From positions 1 through 9,146 of the forward strand of contig CAMPIP010000092.1 of the NCBI GenBank assembly GCA_946886425.1: 9,146 bases of DNA. The letters are read 5' to 3'. This DNA comes from an uncultured Actinomycetes bacterium. GTDB lineage: Bacteria; Actinomycetota; Thermoleophilia; Solirubrobacterales; 70-9. This document shows positions 1 to 6,540 of the stretch, in pieces. The notes beneath the pieces are model-generated. The model had not been told where the DNA came from. It saw only the letters and a list, made by a program, of their open reading frames with translations, and did no database searches. Made by a program: the position numbers and the translations under genes. Numbering within the stretch: the first letter of the stretch is position 1; each line of letters starts with the position of its first letter.

Positions 1-200
1 TTGCGCATGTCGTCGGCGGCGCGCTTGGGTCGGCCGAGGTAGAACCCGATCGCCACCGAGACCGCCCACCACACGGCGGCGACGATCACGGTGCGGGTGT
101 CGCCGTCGCGGCCGGCCGCGAGCGCCGTGATCGCGCCCAGCGCCGTCGCCTCGGCGCCGGTGATGAAGACGGTGACGCGCAGTAGGTCGGTGTAGGGCAA
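1..200 (-). CDS. small membrane protein, N-terminal part (cut by window edge)
   Basis: I do not recognise this family. The frame starts at a TTG 4 nt after the otsB stop and stays open for 66 codons to the window edge, where the gene continues. A GGCGGGG run (minus strand, 214-208) lies 7 nt before the TTG and could serve as ribosome binding site; no ATG or GTG alternative was found near it. The protein reads as two hydrophobic segments, about residues 8-29 (rich in Ala, Thr and Gly) and 37-55 (containing AAVWWAVSVAIGFYLG). A short charged loop (RDGDTR) separates them, and a positively charged segment (RPKRAADDMR) follows. This suggests an inner-membrane protein with at least two helices. The tight spacing behind otsB implies one transcript and translational coupling, but gives no function. 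The other two frames on this strand give Arg/Pro-rich shadow sequence. Confidence 0.6.
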   Translation of the reverse strand, partial: MPYTDLLRVTVFITGAEATALGAITALAAGRDGDTRTVIVAAVWWAVSVAIGFYLGRPKRAADDMR

Positions 201-204
201 GGTG

Positions 205-1023
205 CTACCCCGCCAGCCACTCGAGGATCGCCAGCCAGCCCTCCGGGCCCTCCACGGTCAGGTCCGACTCCTCGGCCAGCTGCGGCGGCGCCTCCGCGGA
301 GACGACGCCGACGCACACCGCCGCCGCCAACGCGCCGCCCTCGTCGAGCTCGCGGAGGCGGCGGAAGGCGTCGAGGTCGGTGCGGTCGTCGCCGGCGTAG
401 GTCGCCCGTTCGACCCCGTCGCTGGCCAGCAGCGAGGCGACGGCGCCGTCCTTGCCGCCGCCCCCGGCCGGCCGCAGCTCCAGCACCTTGCGCCCCCAGC
501 GCACGTCGAGCCCGGCGTGTCCCGCCTCGACAGCGATCTCGTGGGCGCGCCCCTCGGCGGCCGCCTCGTTGGCGGCGCCGCGCCAGTGCAGGGCCTGGAT
601 CGGCCCCTTGTCCTCGGGACGCAGCTCCGCCGCCGCCACGGCGCCGGCGTCGAGCCCGGCGAGGAAGGCGGCGGCGTCGCCCTCGCGACCCGCGATCGAA
701 GGGTCGGGACGGGGCTCGGCATCGCCCGGCAGCAGCAGTTCGAGGCCGTGGTTGCCGGCGTAGGCGATCTCCTCGAGCCCGACCAGCCGCCGCGCGTCGA
801 GCGCTTGCCGCCCGGAGATGCAGCCGACCAACCCGTAGCGCCCCGCCAGCCTCGCCATCGCCTCGCGCGCCGCCGCCGGCACCGCCGCGTCCTCGGCCCG
901 GGCGACGATCGGGGCCAGGGTGCCGTCGACGTCGGTGAGAACAGCCGCTCGCCGCGGCTCGGCCCGGAACGGCTCCAGCAGCGGTGTCCAGGCTGCCTCT
1001 CCCGTCGGCGATTCACGCGGCAC
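205..1023 (-). CDS. otsB: trehalose-6-phosphate phosphatase (HAD family)
   Basis: Removes phosphate from trehalose 6-phosphate, the last step of the OtsA-OtsB route to the compatible solute trehalose, in the cytoplasm. All HAD landmarks are visible when counted from the GTG start (272 residues): motif I DVDGTL at 31-36 (nucleophile D31, general acid D33), motif II with S70-G71-R72, the family signature around AGNHGLE at 89-95, LELRP with K191 as motif III lysine, and GDDRTD at 211-216 as motif IV. The length is normal for OtsB. The frame stays open upstream to an ATG at 1149, but that would overlap the divergent transporter gene by over 100 bp and add atypical sequence, so I chose GTG at 1023. 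A GATACT -10-like element ends 7 nt before it. No otsA lies in the window; the partner synthase is presumably encoded elsewhere or just beyond the left edge. Confidence 0.93.
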   Translation of the reverse strand: MPRESPTGEAAWTPLLEPFRAEPRRAAVLTDVDGTLAPIVARAEDAAVPAAAREAMARLAGRYGLVGCISGRQALDARRLVGLEEIAYAGNHGLELLLPGDAEPRPDPSIAGREGDAAAFLAGLDAGAVAAAELRPEDKGPIQALHWRGAANEAAAEGRAHEIAVEAGHAGLDVRWGRKVLELRPAGGGGKDGAVASLLASDGVERATYAGDDRTDLDAFRRLRELDEGGALAAAVCVGVVSAEAPPQLAEESDLTVEGPEGWLAILEWLAG

Positions 1024-1042
1024 GGCATCTAGTATCGCCGCG
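1024..1042. promoter_or_regulatory. divergent promoter with overlapping -10 elements (otsB / TauE half 1)
   Basis: The whole intergenic space is 19 bp. On the plus strand TAGTAT (1030-1035) ends 7 nt before the ATG at 1043. On the minus strand GATACT (1036-1031) ends 7 nt before the GTG at 1023. The two hexamers share the same base pairs (AGTAT/ATACT), so one symmetric -10 region could be used in either direction, giving leaderless mRNAs on both sides. No good -35 hexamer was seen for either direction. This is inference from spacing and hexamer match. Confidence 0.5.
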
Positions 1043-1429
1043 ATGCCATCCCAGGCGGCCGCCGCGCCCTCCCACGCGACCTGGAAGCTGGCGGCGATCG
1101 GCACTCTCGCCGGCCTCTTCAGCGGCCTCTTCGGCGTCGGCGGCGGCACCGTGATCGTGCCGCTCCTGATCCTCTGGTTCGCCTACGGCGAGCGCCTCGC
1201 CACCGGCACCAGCCTCGCCGCGATCGTCCTGATCGGCGCCCTCGGCGCCCTCGCCCAAGGGGGCATTTACGGCAACGTCCACGTCGTCACCGGCCTGCTG
1301 CTGACGATTCCGGCGATCCTCGGCGTCATCCTCGGCACCGCGATCCAGCAGCGCATCCCCCAGAAGGCCGTCTCCTACCTGTTCGCCGCCCTGCTGGTCG
1401 CGATCGCGATCGAGCTGATCCTCAAATGA
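1043..1429 (+). CDS. TauE/SafE (TSUP) family half-transporter, first subunit
   Basis: A membrane protein of 128 residues, about half the usual length of roughly 250 for TauE/SafE (sulfite exporter, TSUP) proteins, which consist of two similar four-helix repeats. It contains one repeat. The hydrophobic segment at 15-30 runs into the family's glycine signature GVGGG (31-35), followed by segments at about 36-48, 56-72, 82-101 and 109-126. GTSLAA (55-60) and YGNV (76-79) match the repeat pattern. The start is the ATG after a TAGTAT -10; a longer open frame upstream from 920 is Arg/Ser-rich and runs through otsB on the other strand. Its stop overlaps the next start (ATGA), so the second half is translationally coupled. 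The family exports sulfite, sulfoacetate or other organic anions; the substrate here cannot be read from sequence. Most likely it pairs with the next gene product to form one transporter. Confidence 0.82.
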   Translation: MPSQAAAAPSHATWKLAAIGTLAGLFSGLFGVGGGTVIVPLLILWFAYGERLATGTSLAAIVLIGALGALAQGGIYGNVHVVTGLLLTIPAILGVILGTAIQQRIPQKAVSYLFAALLVAIAIELILK

Positions 1430-1794
1430 ACGAGCTGCTGGCAATCCTGATCGCTGTCGCCGGCGGCCTCGCCGGCGGCCTGGTCGGCGTCGGCGGCGGC
1501 GTCCTCTTCGTGCCGGCGCTGACGATCTTCCTCGGCCTCGACCAGGTCGACGCCGAGTCGACCTCGCTGCTGATGATCGTGCTCGTCGCCCTGGTCGGCG
1601 CCCACCGCCAGAAGGGCTACGGCAACGTGCGGGTCCGCGAGGCGCTGATCATCGGCGCCCTCTCGCCGCTCGGCGTCCTCGTCGGCGTCGCCGTCGCCAA
1701 CAACGTCCCCGAACGGGCGCTCCAACTCTCGTTCGCCGCCCTGGCGCTCTTCATGGCCGCCCAGCTGGTTCGCCGCGCCCGCTCGGCGCCCTGA
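1426..1794 (+). CDS. TauE/SafE (TSUP) family half-transporter, second subunit
   Basis: A membrane protein of 122 residues that again carries a single TauE/SafE repeat. GVGGG is at 21-25, preceded by the hydrophobic, Gly-rich stretch 4-20; STSLL is at 45-49 and YGNV at 65-68. The remaining helices lie at about 26-37, 46-58, 73-91 and 98-115, and the tail RRARSAP is positively charged. It aligns over its whole length with the preceding protein, sharing GVGGG, TSL, YGNV and the final VPE/IPQ-A helix pattern. The two proteins therefore correspond to the two halves of an ordinary family member. The ATG overlaps the upstream stop by 4 nt, so expression at equal ratio by termination-reinitiation is likely. 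I see no frameshift remnant: both halves have a proper start and stop, and the second has its own soluble N-terminus (MNELL). Confidence 0.82.
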   Translation: MNELLAILIAVAGGLAGGLVGVGGGVLFVPALTIFLGLDQVDAESTSLLMIVLVALVGAHRQKGYGNVRVREALIIGALSPLGVLVGVAVANNVPERALQLSFAALALFMAAQLVRRARSAP

Positions 1795-1825
1795 TCGCAG
1801 CTCGTCCATCGTCTACGCTCAATCG
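1791..1825 (+). promoter_or_regulatory. promoter of the PAC2-family gene
   Basis: TACGCT (1814-1819) matches the TAnnnT -10 pattern and ends 6 nt before the GTG start at 1826. CTGATC (1791-1796), 17 bp upstream, keeps the TGA core of a -35 and overlaps the stop codon of the preceding transporter gene. No Shine-Dalgarno sequence is seen before the GTG, so the transcript is probably leaderless. Confidence 0.5.
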
Positions 1826-2695
1826 GTGGATTCGCTCACCTGGGAAGGCGACCTGCCGCACCTGCGAGCTCCGGTCATGGTCTGTTCCTTCCGGGGCTGG
1901 AACGACGCTGCCGCCGCGGCCTCGACGGCTCTCGGCGCCGTCACCGCCTCGCTCGACTCCGAGCAGATCGCCAGCATCGACCCCGAGGACTACTTCGACT
2001 TCCAGTCGACCCGACCGACGATCTCGCTGCACGAAGGCAGCACCCGGCGGATCGACTGGCCCGAGAACAACCTGATCGCCGCCCGCGTCCCCGGCGGCGA
2101 CCGCGACCTGGTCCTGCTCGACGGCACCGAGCCGAACCTGCGCTGGCGCACCTTCTCGGAAACGATCGCCACCGCCGCCGACGCGCTCGGGGTCGAGCTG
2201 GTGATCAGCCTCGGCGCCCTGATCGCCGAGGTCTCCCACACCCTGCCGGTGCCGATCACCGCGCTCGCCTCCGACGAGGACCTGGTCGTCGAGCTAGAGC
2301 TCGAGCGCTCCAACTACGAGGGGCCGACCGGGATCGTCGGCGTCATCCACGAGCACTGCCGTCAGGTCGGCATCGACTCCGCCTCGCTCTGGGCGGCGGT
2401 CCCGCACTACGTCGCCGCGGTCCCGAACCCGAAAGCGGCGCTGGCGCTGCTGCGCCGGCTCGAGGGCCTGACCGGCATTGCCGTCGACGCCTCCGAGCTG
2501 GAGGAGGAGACCGTCGACTACGAGGAGCAGATCGGCCGCGCCGTCGCCGCCAATCCCGAGATCGAGGAGCTGGTGGCGCGGATCGAGGCCGAACAGGTGG
2601 ACCTGATCGAAGACGAGACCGGCGACCTGCCCTCGGCCGACACGATCGCCAGCGAGTTCCAGCGCTTCCTGCGCCAGCGCGGCGACCAGGGCTGA
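1826..2695 (+). CDS. PAC2 family protein (proteasome-assembly-chaperone-like)
   Basis: A soluble protein of 289 residues, typical of actinobacterial PAC2 proteins. Family landmarks visible are FRGWNDAAAAAS (22-33), the DPEDYFDFQ segment (52-60) with a following RP, and ISLGALIAEVSHTLPVPI (127-144). YEGPTGIVGV (164-173) comes next, then SASLWAAVPHYVAAVPNPKA (185-204), the strongest signature. The C-terminal third (about 223-265) is acidic and probably helical, ending in SEFQRFLRQRG. The fold is named after the eukaryotic proteasome assembly chaperone 2; the role of the bacterial members is unsettled, and no proteasome or Pup genes are in the window. The start is the GTG preceded by a -10 at 6 nt; the next internal Met is residue 18. 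It converges on the helicase-nuclease gene with 4 nt between stop codons. Confidence 0.9.
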   Translation: MDSLTWEGDLPHLRAPVMVCSFRGWNDAAAAASTALGAVTASLDSEQIASIDPEDYFDFQSTRPTISLHEGSTRRIDWPENNLIAARVPGGDRDLVLLDGTEPNLRWRTFSETIATAADALGVELVISLGALIAEVSHTLPVPITALASDEDLVVELELERSNYEGPTGIVGVIHEHCRQVGIDSASLWAAVPHYVAAVPNPKAALALLRRLEGLTGIAVDASELEEETVDYEEQIGRAVAANPEIEELVARIEAEQVDLIEDETGDLPSADTIASEFQRFLRQRGDQG

Positions 2696-2704
2696 GGCCT
2701 CAGC
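2691..2704. repeat. 14-bp perfect palindrome containing both convergent stop codons
   Basis: GCTGAGGCCTCAGC is its own reverse complement. The TGA stop of the PAC2 gene (2693-2695) and the TGA stop of the helicase-nuclease gene (minus strand, 2702-2700) occupy symmetric positions, leaving GGCC between them. No T-tract follows on either side and there is no room for a loop, so it is not a standard intrinsic terminator. No other terminator is seen between these genes. Confidence 0.7.
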
Positions 2705-5648
2705 TCTCCGCCGCCGGGCAGATCAGCCGATAGTCGCACCAGCCGCAGACCGTGGGGGAGGGGCGCGGCTCGAAGTCCTGGCCGATGATCCCCTCGCCGA
2801 CCTGCAGGACCGTGCGCTCGACCCGCTCGGCGTCGTCCGGCTTGCTCGGCGCCACCACCTTGTCGCCGTCGAGCACGTAGTAGTAGCTGCCGAAGCTGGC
2901 CTCGACGTCCCAGGCCTCGCGGGCGGCGAGCCGGTACAGCGCCAGCTGCAGGTCGCTCTCCAGCTCGGCCTCGCTCTTGCGTTCGCCGGTCTTGTAGTCG
3001 ATCAGCTCGTAGTCGCCGTCGGGGAGGCGGTCGACACGGTCGACACGGCCGCGCACGTGGTGCTCGCCGACCTTGAAGTCGAACTTGCGCTCCAGCCAGA
3101 CCGGCTCCCCCTCGGCGACCCGCTCGCGCTCCCAGTAGAGCCGCAGCGCCTCGCGGGCGCGGTCGCGGAACTGCAGCTCGTCGTCGGTGGCGCCGAAGCC
3201 GGTCCGCCGCCAGCCGGTCTCGAAGAGGCCGTTCAGCTCCCTCAGCCCGTCCTCGCCCTCGGCGGGCGGATCCTTGTGGAAGCGTTCGAGGACGTTGTGG
3301 ATGAGGATCCCGAAGCGCTGGTTGATGGTCGGCTCCTGGGGGATCCCGAAGACGCGGGCGAACTTGTACTTGAGCGGGCAGGTCAGGTACAGCGTCAGAT
3401 CCGAGGCGGAGAGGCTGAGGCGACCGTCGCCGCGGCGCGGCAGGAAGGCCGCCAGTGAGGGCTCGGCGCCGGCGGCGATCAGTTCGCGGCGGCGGCCGCG
3501 CTCGCCTTCGGAATCGAGCAGGTAGGAGTCGAGCGAGGAAGCGTCGAGCTCGGCCTGCTGCTCCGGGGTCGCGACCTGGCGCAGCAGCCCGTTGACCGCC
3601 TGGATCGCCTCCGCGGTCGGCTCGTCGCCCGGCCGCTGCGCCAGCGCCGCCAGCTTCAGCAGCTCCAGGTAGCGGGCGATCGCCCGGTTGACGTCGATCG
3701 CGGTGTCGAGCCGCGGCTCGGAGAGCTCGCGGCCGGCCCGCCAGGAAGCCTCCAGGACCTGCTCGCGGAGGGTCCGGTAGGTCGCGTGCAGCCCCTCGGC
3801 CGGGCCGAACAGCTCCTCCTCGTGCGCCTCCTCCTCGGCGTCGGCGGCGGCCAGGGCCCGGGCGTAATAGGAAGACGGGCGGGCCTCGCCGTCCTCGTCG
3901 CGCTCCAGCCGCGCCAGCACCAGAGTCGTCCGCGCCGGCCAACCGACCCGCTCCCACTCGGCGTCGCCCTCGAGGCCGACGACGAGGACGTGGTCGAAGC
4001 CGATCCCCTTGACGCTCTCGAGCCCCAGTCCCTGCACCGCACCCGGTGCGGGCGGCTCCTCGCCCCCGGCCGGCTCGACGCCCGCCTCGGCGACGGCGCT
4101 GAGGTATGCGACGAAGCCGCGGGTCGACCCGTGCGGCTCGCGTCGCGCCCAGGCGGTCGCCAGCTCGGCCAGCCGCGAGAGCCCGAGCAGCCGCTCCGCC
4201 ACCTCCGGCTGGGCGGCGAAGAGGCGCTGGCGGCGCAGCCCGACCCGCTCGATCAGGCGCCGCACGAAGACGTCGGCCCGGCGCTCCTCGAGCGCCCCGG
4301 CGGCGGCGTTGTAGAGCTTCAGGAAGGCCCCGATCCGGTCCCGCGCCTCGGGCTGGAACTGGGGACTGTCGAGGGCCGCCTCGCAGGCGGCGACCATGTC
4401 GAGCTTGCGGCGCCGGCCGATCGTCGTCAGCCGCGCCAGGTCGCCCGGCCGCAGCTCGATCGGCGGCCGGGTCAGCGCCCGCGCCGCCGCCGCCGAGTCG
4501 TCGGGAGCGGCCAGCACCCGCAGCCAGGCGATCGCGTCGCGGACCTCGGGCCGCTGGAACAGCGCCACCGGGCCGGAGAGGTGGAAGGGGATGCCGCGCT
4601 CTTCCATCGCCCCGGCGACGGCGCCGCCCTGCCGGGCGGGGTCGGCGAAGACGACGCAGATTCCCTCCGGGTCGGCTCCGCCGGCGATCAGGTGCTCGGC
4701 CTCGCGGGCCACCGCCTGAGCCTGAGCGCGCTCGTTGGCGCAGCGCCAGAAGCGCAGCCGCGGCTCCCGGAAGCGGTGCTCCAGCTCGACCACCTCCGCC
4801 TCGGGGTGCAGCTCGCGGAACCAGATCTCGGCCGCGGCCGACTCGGTCGCGCAGAGCTGGTTCGGGCATTCCTCGCCGAGCGCGCCCAGCACCGCCAGCT
4901 GCGCCGGCGTCGCCTCCTCCAGCTCGTCGACCATCGTCAACGGGAAGCGCTCGACGATCTGCCGTTGCACGTCGGGACGCTCGACCAGCAGGCAGTCGAG
5001 GGCGAGGAAGACGTCGCCGCGGTCGAGGCTCGCCGCCTCGGCGAGGATCCGGTCGTGGACGGTGAACAGCTCCGCGAACTCGAGCTCGCGCCGCACCGCC
5101 TCGCGGTCCGCCTCGTCCCGGGCGCTCGTCTCCTTCTCGCGGGCCAGCTGCTCCAGCCGGGTCGGCCCGACGCGTTCCGCCTTCAGCGCGTCGATGCGCG
5201 CCAGCAGCCGGGCCAGCAGACCGGCCGGGTTGCCGCGGATCTCGTGCCGGCGCAGCGGCAGCCGGTCGAGCCGGTCGAGCAGCATCGCCAGCCGCTCCGC
5301 CGGTCCCAGCACGTCGAAGAAGGGATCGAGTCCGGCCGCCTCGGCGTGCTCGCGCAGCAGCCGCTCGCCGATCGCGTCCCAGCTGCCGACCCAGAGCTCC
5401 TCATAGGGGCCCTCGAGCAGCGCCTCGACGCGTTCGCGCAGCCGCGCCGCCGTGGCCCGGGTCGGGCCGATCGCCAGGACTCGCTCGGGGGCGGTGCCGC
5501 TCGCCGCCAGGTGGGCCAGCCGGCGCGCCAGCAGCTCGGTCTTGCCGGTCCCGGCGGCGCCGAGCAGCAGCAGCGGGCCCTCGGCATGGCCAACCACGCG
5601 CTCGCGCGCGCCGGTCTCCACCGTGGCGGTTTGCCACTCCTCGGGCAT
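2700..5648 (-). CDS. UvrD/AdnA/AddB-like helicase-fold protein with C-terminal Fe-S PD-(D/E)XK nuclease
   Basis: A protein of 982 residues with the two-part layout of AdnA/AdnB and AddB double-strand-break resection enzymes. The N-terminal part is a superfamily-1 helicase fold: Walker A GAAGTGKT (30-37), a motif Ia-like stretch (AARLRERV, 67-74), Walker B as VDELEEATPAQ (240-250), and a typical domain-2 region around RFREP and LFQRPEVRDAIAWLR (292-377). Motif III (265-277) lacks the usual D and Q, motif V (GLESVKG, 542-548) lacks the T and H of TxHxxKG, and no TRA-type motif VI is found near 610-637. The C-terminal nuclease looks complete: H784, D870, D884-Y-K886 and Q901, framed by four cysteines C757, C968, C971 and C977 (spacing C-x2-C-x5-C), the known Fe-S arrangement of AddB, AdnB and Cas4. 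A likely role is end processing in recombinational repair, probably with a helicase partner encoded elsewhere. TAGCGT 6 nt before the ATG suggests a leaderless mRNA. The stretch 601-615 is strikingly Glu-rich. Confidence 0.88.
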   Translation of the reverse strand: MPEEWQTATVETGARERVVGHAEGPLLLLGAAGTGKTELLARRLAHLAASGTAPERVLAIGPTRATAARLRERVEALLEGPYEELWVGSWDAIGERLLREHAEAAGLDPFFDVLGPAERLAMLLDRLDRLPLRRHEIRGNPAGLLARLLARIDALKAERVGPTRLEQLAREKETSARDEADREAVRRELEFAELFTVHDRILAEAASLDRGDVFLALDCLLVERPDVQRQIVERFPLTMVDELEEATPAQLAVLGALGEECPNQLCATESAAAEIWFRELHPEAEVVELEHRFREPRLRFWRCANERAQAQAVAREAEHLIAGGADPEGICVVFADPARQGGAVAGAMEERGIPFHLSGPVALFQRPEVRDAIAWLRVLAAPDDSAAAARALTRPPIELRPGDLARLTTIGRRRKLDMVAACEAALDSPQFQPEARDRIGAFLKLYNAAAGALEERRADVFVRRLIERVGLRRQRLFAAQPEVAERLLGLSRLAELATAWARREPHGSTRGFVAYLSAVAEAGVEPAGGEEPPAPGAVQGLGLESVKGIGFDHVLVVGLEGDAEWERVGWPARTTLVLARLERDEDGEARPSSYYARALAAADAEEEAHEEELFGPAEGLHATYRTLREQVLEASWRAGRELSEPRLDTAIDVNRAIARYLELLKLAALAQRPGDEPTAEAIQAVNGLLRQVATPEQQAELDASSLDSYLLDSEGERGRRRELIAAGAEPSLAAFLPRRGDGRLSLSASDLTLYLTCPLKYKFARVFGIPQEPTINQRFGILIHNVLERFHKDPPAEGEDGLRELNGLFETGWRRTGFGATDDELQFRDRAREALRLYWERERVAEGEPVWLERKFDFKVGEHHVRGRVDRVDRLPDGDYELIDYKTGERKSEAELESDLQLALYRLAAREAWDVEASFGSYYYVLDGDKVVAPSKPDDAERVERTVLQVGEGIIGQDFEPRPSPTVCGWCDYRLICPAAES

Positions 5649-5654
5649 CGCCCA

Positions 5655-5660
5655 ACGCTA
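5655..5660 (-). promoter_or_regulatory. -10 element of the helicase-nuclease gene
   Basis: Minus-strand TAGCGT fits TAnnnT and ends 6 nt before the ATG at 5648. The gap contains no Shine-Dalgarno sequence, so transcription probably begins at or next to the start codon. No convincing -35 was found at 16-18 bp; a TTGGCG on the same strand (5678-5673) is only 12 bp away, too close for a standard spacer. Confidence 0.5.
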
Positions 5661-5679
5661 GCGCGACGCGCGCGCCAAC

Positions 5680-5685
5680 TAGCAT
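5680..5685 (+). promoter_or_regulatory. -10 element of the inositol-phosphatase-like gene
   Basis: TAGCAT fits TAnnnT and ends 7 nt before the ATG at 5693. No ribosome binding site lies between (CCGGCCA), pointing to a leaderless transcript. Together with the opposite -10 at 5660-5655, it makes the 44-bp gap 5649-5692 a compact divergent promoter region. Confidence 0.5.
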
Positions 5686-5692
5686 CCGGCCA

Positions 5693-6511
5693 ATGGACGT
5701 TTTCTCCGCAGACTGGCTGGGAATCTGCCGCCGCATCGTCGCCGAGCAGCGGCGGATCTTCGCGGCGACGCCGAGCAGCGCCGAGCGCACCGTCTACGAG
5801 GGCATCGGCGAGGGCGGCGACCGCACCCTGGTGATCGACCGCCGCTGCGAGGACGTCGTCTTCGCCGAGCTCGAGCGGCTCGCCGCCGACGGGGCGTCAT
5901 TCGTCGCCATCTCCGAGGAGCGCGGCGAGGTCTCTTTCGGCGAGGGGGGAGAGGTTCGGGTCGTGGTCGACCCGATCGACGGCTCGCTCAACGCCCGCCG
6001 CACGATCCCCTCGCACAGCCTCAGCATCGCCGTCGCCAGCGGCTCCTCGATGGCCGACGTCGAGTTCGGCTTCGTCCACGACTTCGGTGCCGACGAGGAG
6101 TTCTCGGCCCGTCGCGGCGGCGGCGCCCACCTCGGCGAGACCGCGGCCCGGGTCGCCGCCGCCAACGGCAAGCTCGAGGTCGTCGGCCTCGAGTCGGCCG
6201 AGCCGGAATGGTCGCAGCCGGCCCTGGAGGCGCTCTCCGGCAAGGCCTACCGGGTGCGCGTGGTCGGCTCGATCGCGATCACCGCCGCCTACGTAGCCAC
6301 CGGCCGCTTCGACGCGATGTTGAGCCTGCGGCCCTGCCGCTCGGTCGACGCGGCCGCCGCCCAGCTGATCGCCCGCGAGGCGGGCGCCGCCATCGCCTTC
6401 GGCGACCTGGCTCTGGAGGAAGCCCCCCTCGACCTCGCGGTCCGCTACCCGATGGCCGCCGCGAATTCCCCCGAGGCGCTGCAGACCGTCCTCGCCGCCC
6501 AGCGCGCCTAG
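5693..6511 (+). CDS. inositol monophosphatase / FBPase-like family phosphatase
   Basis: A soluble protein of 272 residues, the normal length for the Mg-dependent, Li-sensitive phosphatase superfamily (inositol monophosphatase, archaeal-type fructose-1,6-bisphosphatase, CysQ). Metal-binding motifs are visible: E75-E76 in AISEERGE (72-79), DPIDGSLN (93-100, giving D93, D96, G97 and S98), and the late aspartate D219 in CRSVDAAAAQLIAREAG (215-231). The family's usual WDxAAG has S-V in place of W just before the Asp, and A in place of the final G. Residues 36-50 hold the D-x-x-T-like early segment (EGIGEGGDRTLVIDR). The substrate could be an inositol phosphate, a sugar bisphosphate or another small phosphate ester; sequence alone does not decide. 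It is divergent from the helicase-nuclease gene, and nothing in the neighbourhood names a pathway. The start follows a TAGCAT -10 by 7 nt and is the only start that keeps a full-length fold. Confidence 0.88.
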   Translation: MDVFSADWLGICRRIVAEQRRIFAATPSSAERTVYEGIGEGGDRTLVIDRRCEDVVFAELERLAADGASFVAISEERGEVSFGEGGEVRVVVDPIDGSLNARRTIPSHSLSIAVASGSSMADVEFGFVHDFGADEEFSARRGGGAHLGETAARVAAANGKLEVVGLESAEPEWSQPALEALSGKAYRVRVVGSIAITAAYVATGRFDAMLSLRPCRSVDAAAAQLIAREAGAAIAFGDLALEEAPLDLAVRYPMAAANSPEALQTVLAAQRA

Positions 6512-6520
6512 CTGTAACCC

Positions 6521-6540
6521 CCTACCGAAAACGGGTTAGG
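6521..6540 (+). other. short hairpin just after the phosphatase gene
   Basis: CCTACCG (6521-6527), loop AAAA, then CGG (6532-6534), a GT bulge and TAGG (6537-6540) can form a 7-bp stem. It begins 10 nt after the phosphatase stop codon but lacks a T-tract, so at best it is a weak or factor-dependent terminator. It abuts the first GAAC-N4-GTTC box. Confidence 0.25.

Noticed and set aside
202..1032. Open plus-strand frame of 276 codons across otsB
   Set aside because: Antisense to a gene with all trehalose-phosphatase motifs; its own translation is low-complexity Arg/Leu/Gln/Gly sequence.
920..1042. N-terminal extension of the first transporter half
   Set aside because: Arg/Ser-rich, overlaps otsB, and has no family similarity; the ATG at 1043 has a well-placed -10.
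1024..1149. N-terminal extension of otsB to an ATG at 1149
   Set aside because: Would overlap the start of the divergent transporter gene by over 100 bp, and the added 42 residues are not part of the phosphatase fold.
3027..3048. Short tandem repeat GGTCGACAC-GGTCGACAC
   Set aside because: It encodes the VDRVDR part of the nuclease motif GRVDRVDR, so it follows from the protein sequence.
2518..4869. Open minus-strand frame of 783 codons overlapping the helicase-nuclease gene
   Set aside because: Alternate frame of the same strand, almost entirely Arg/Gly/Pro/Ala; it also runs through the PAC2 gene.
3786..5834. Open plus-strand frame of 682 codons antisense to the helicase-nuclease gene
   Set aside because: Typical high-GC antisense shadow: Arg/Leu/Gln/Gly-rich with no domain motif, while the opposite strand has clear helicase and nuclease motifs.
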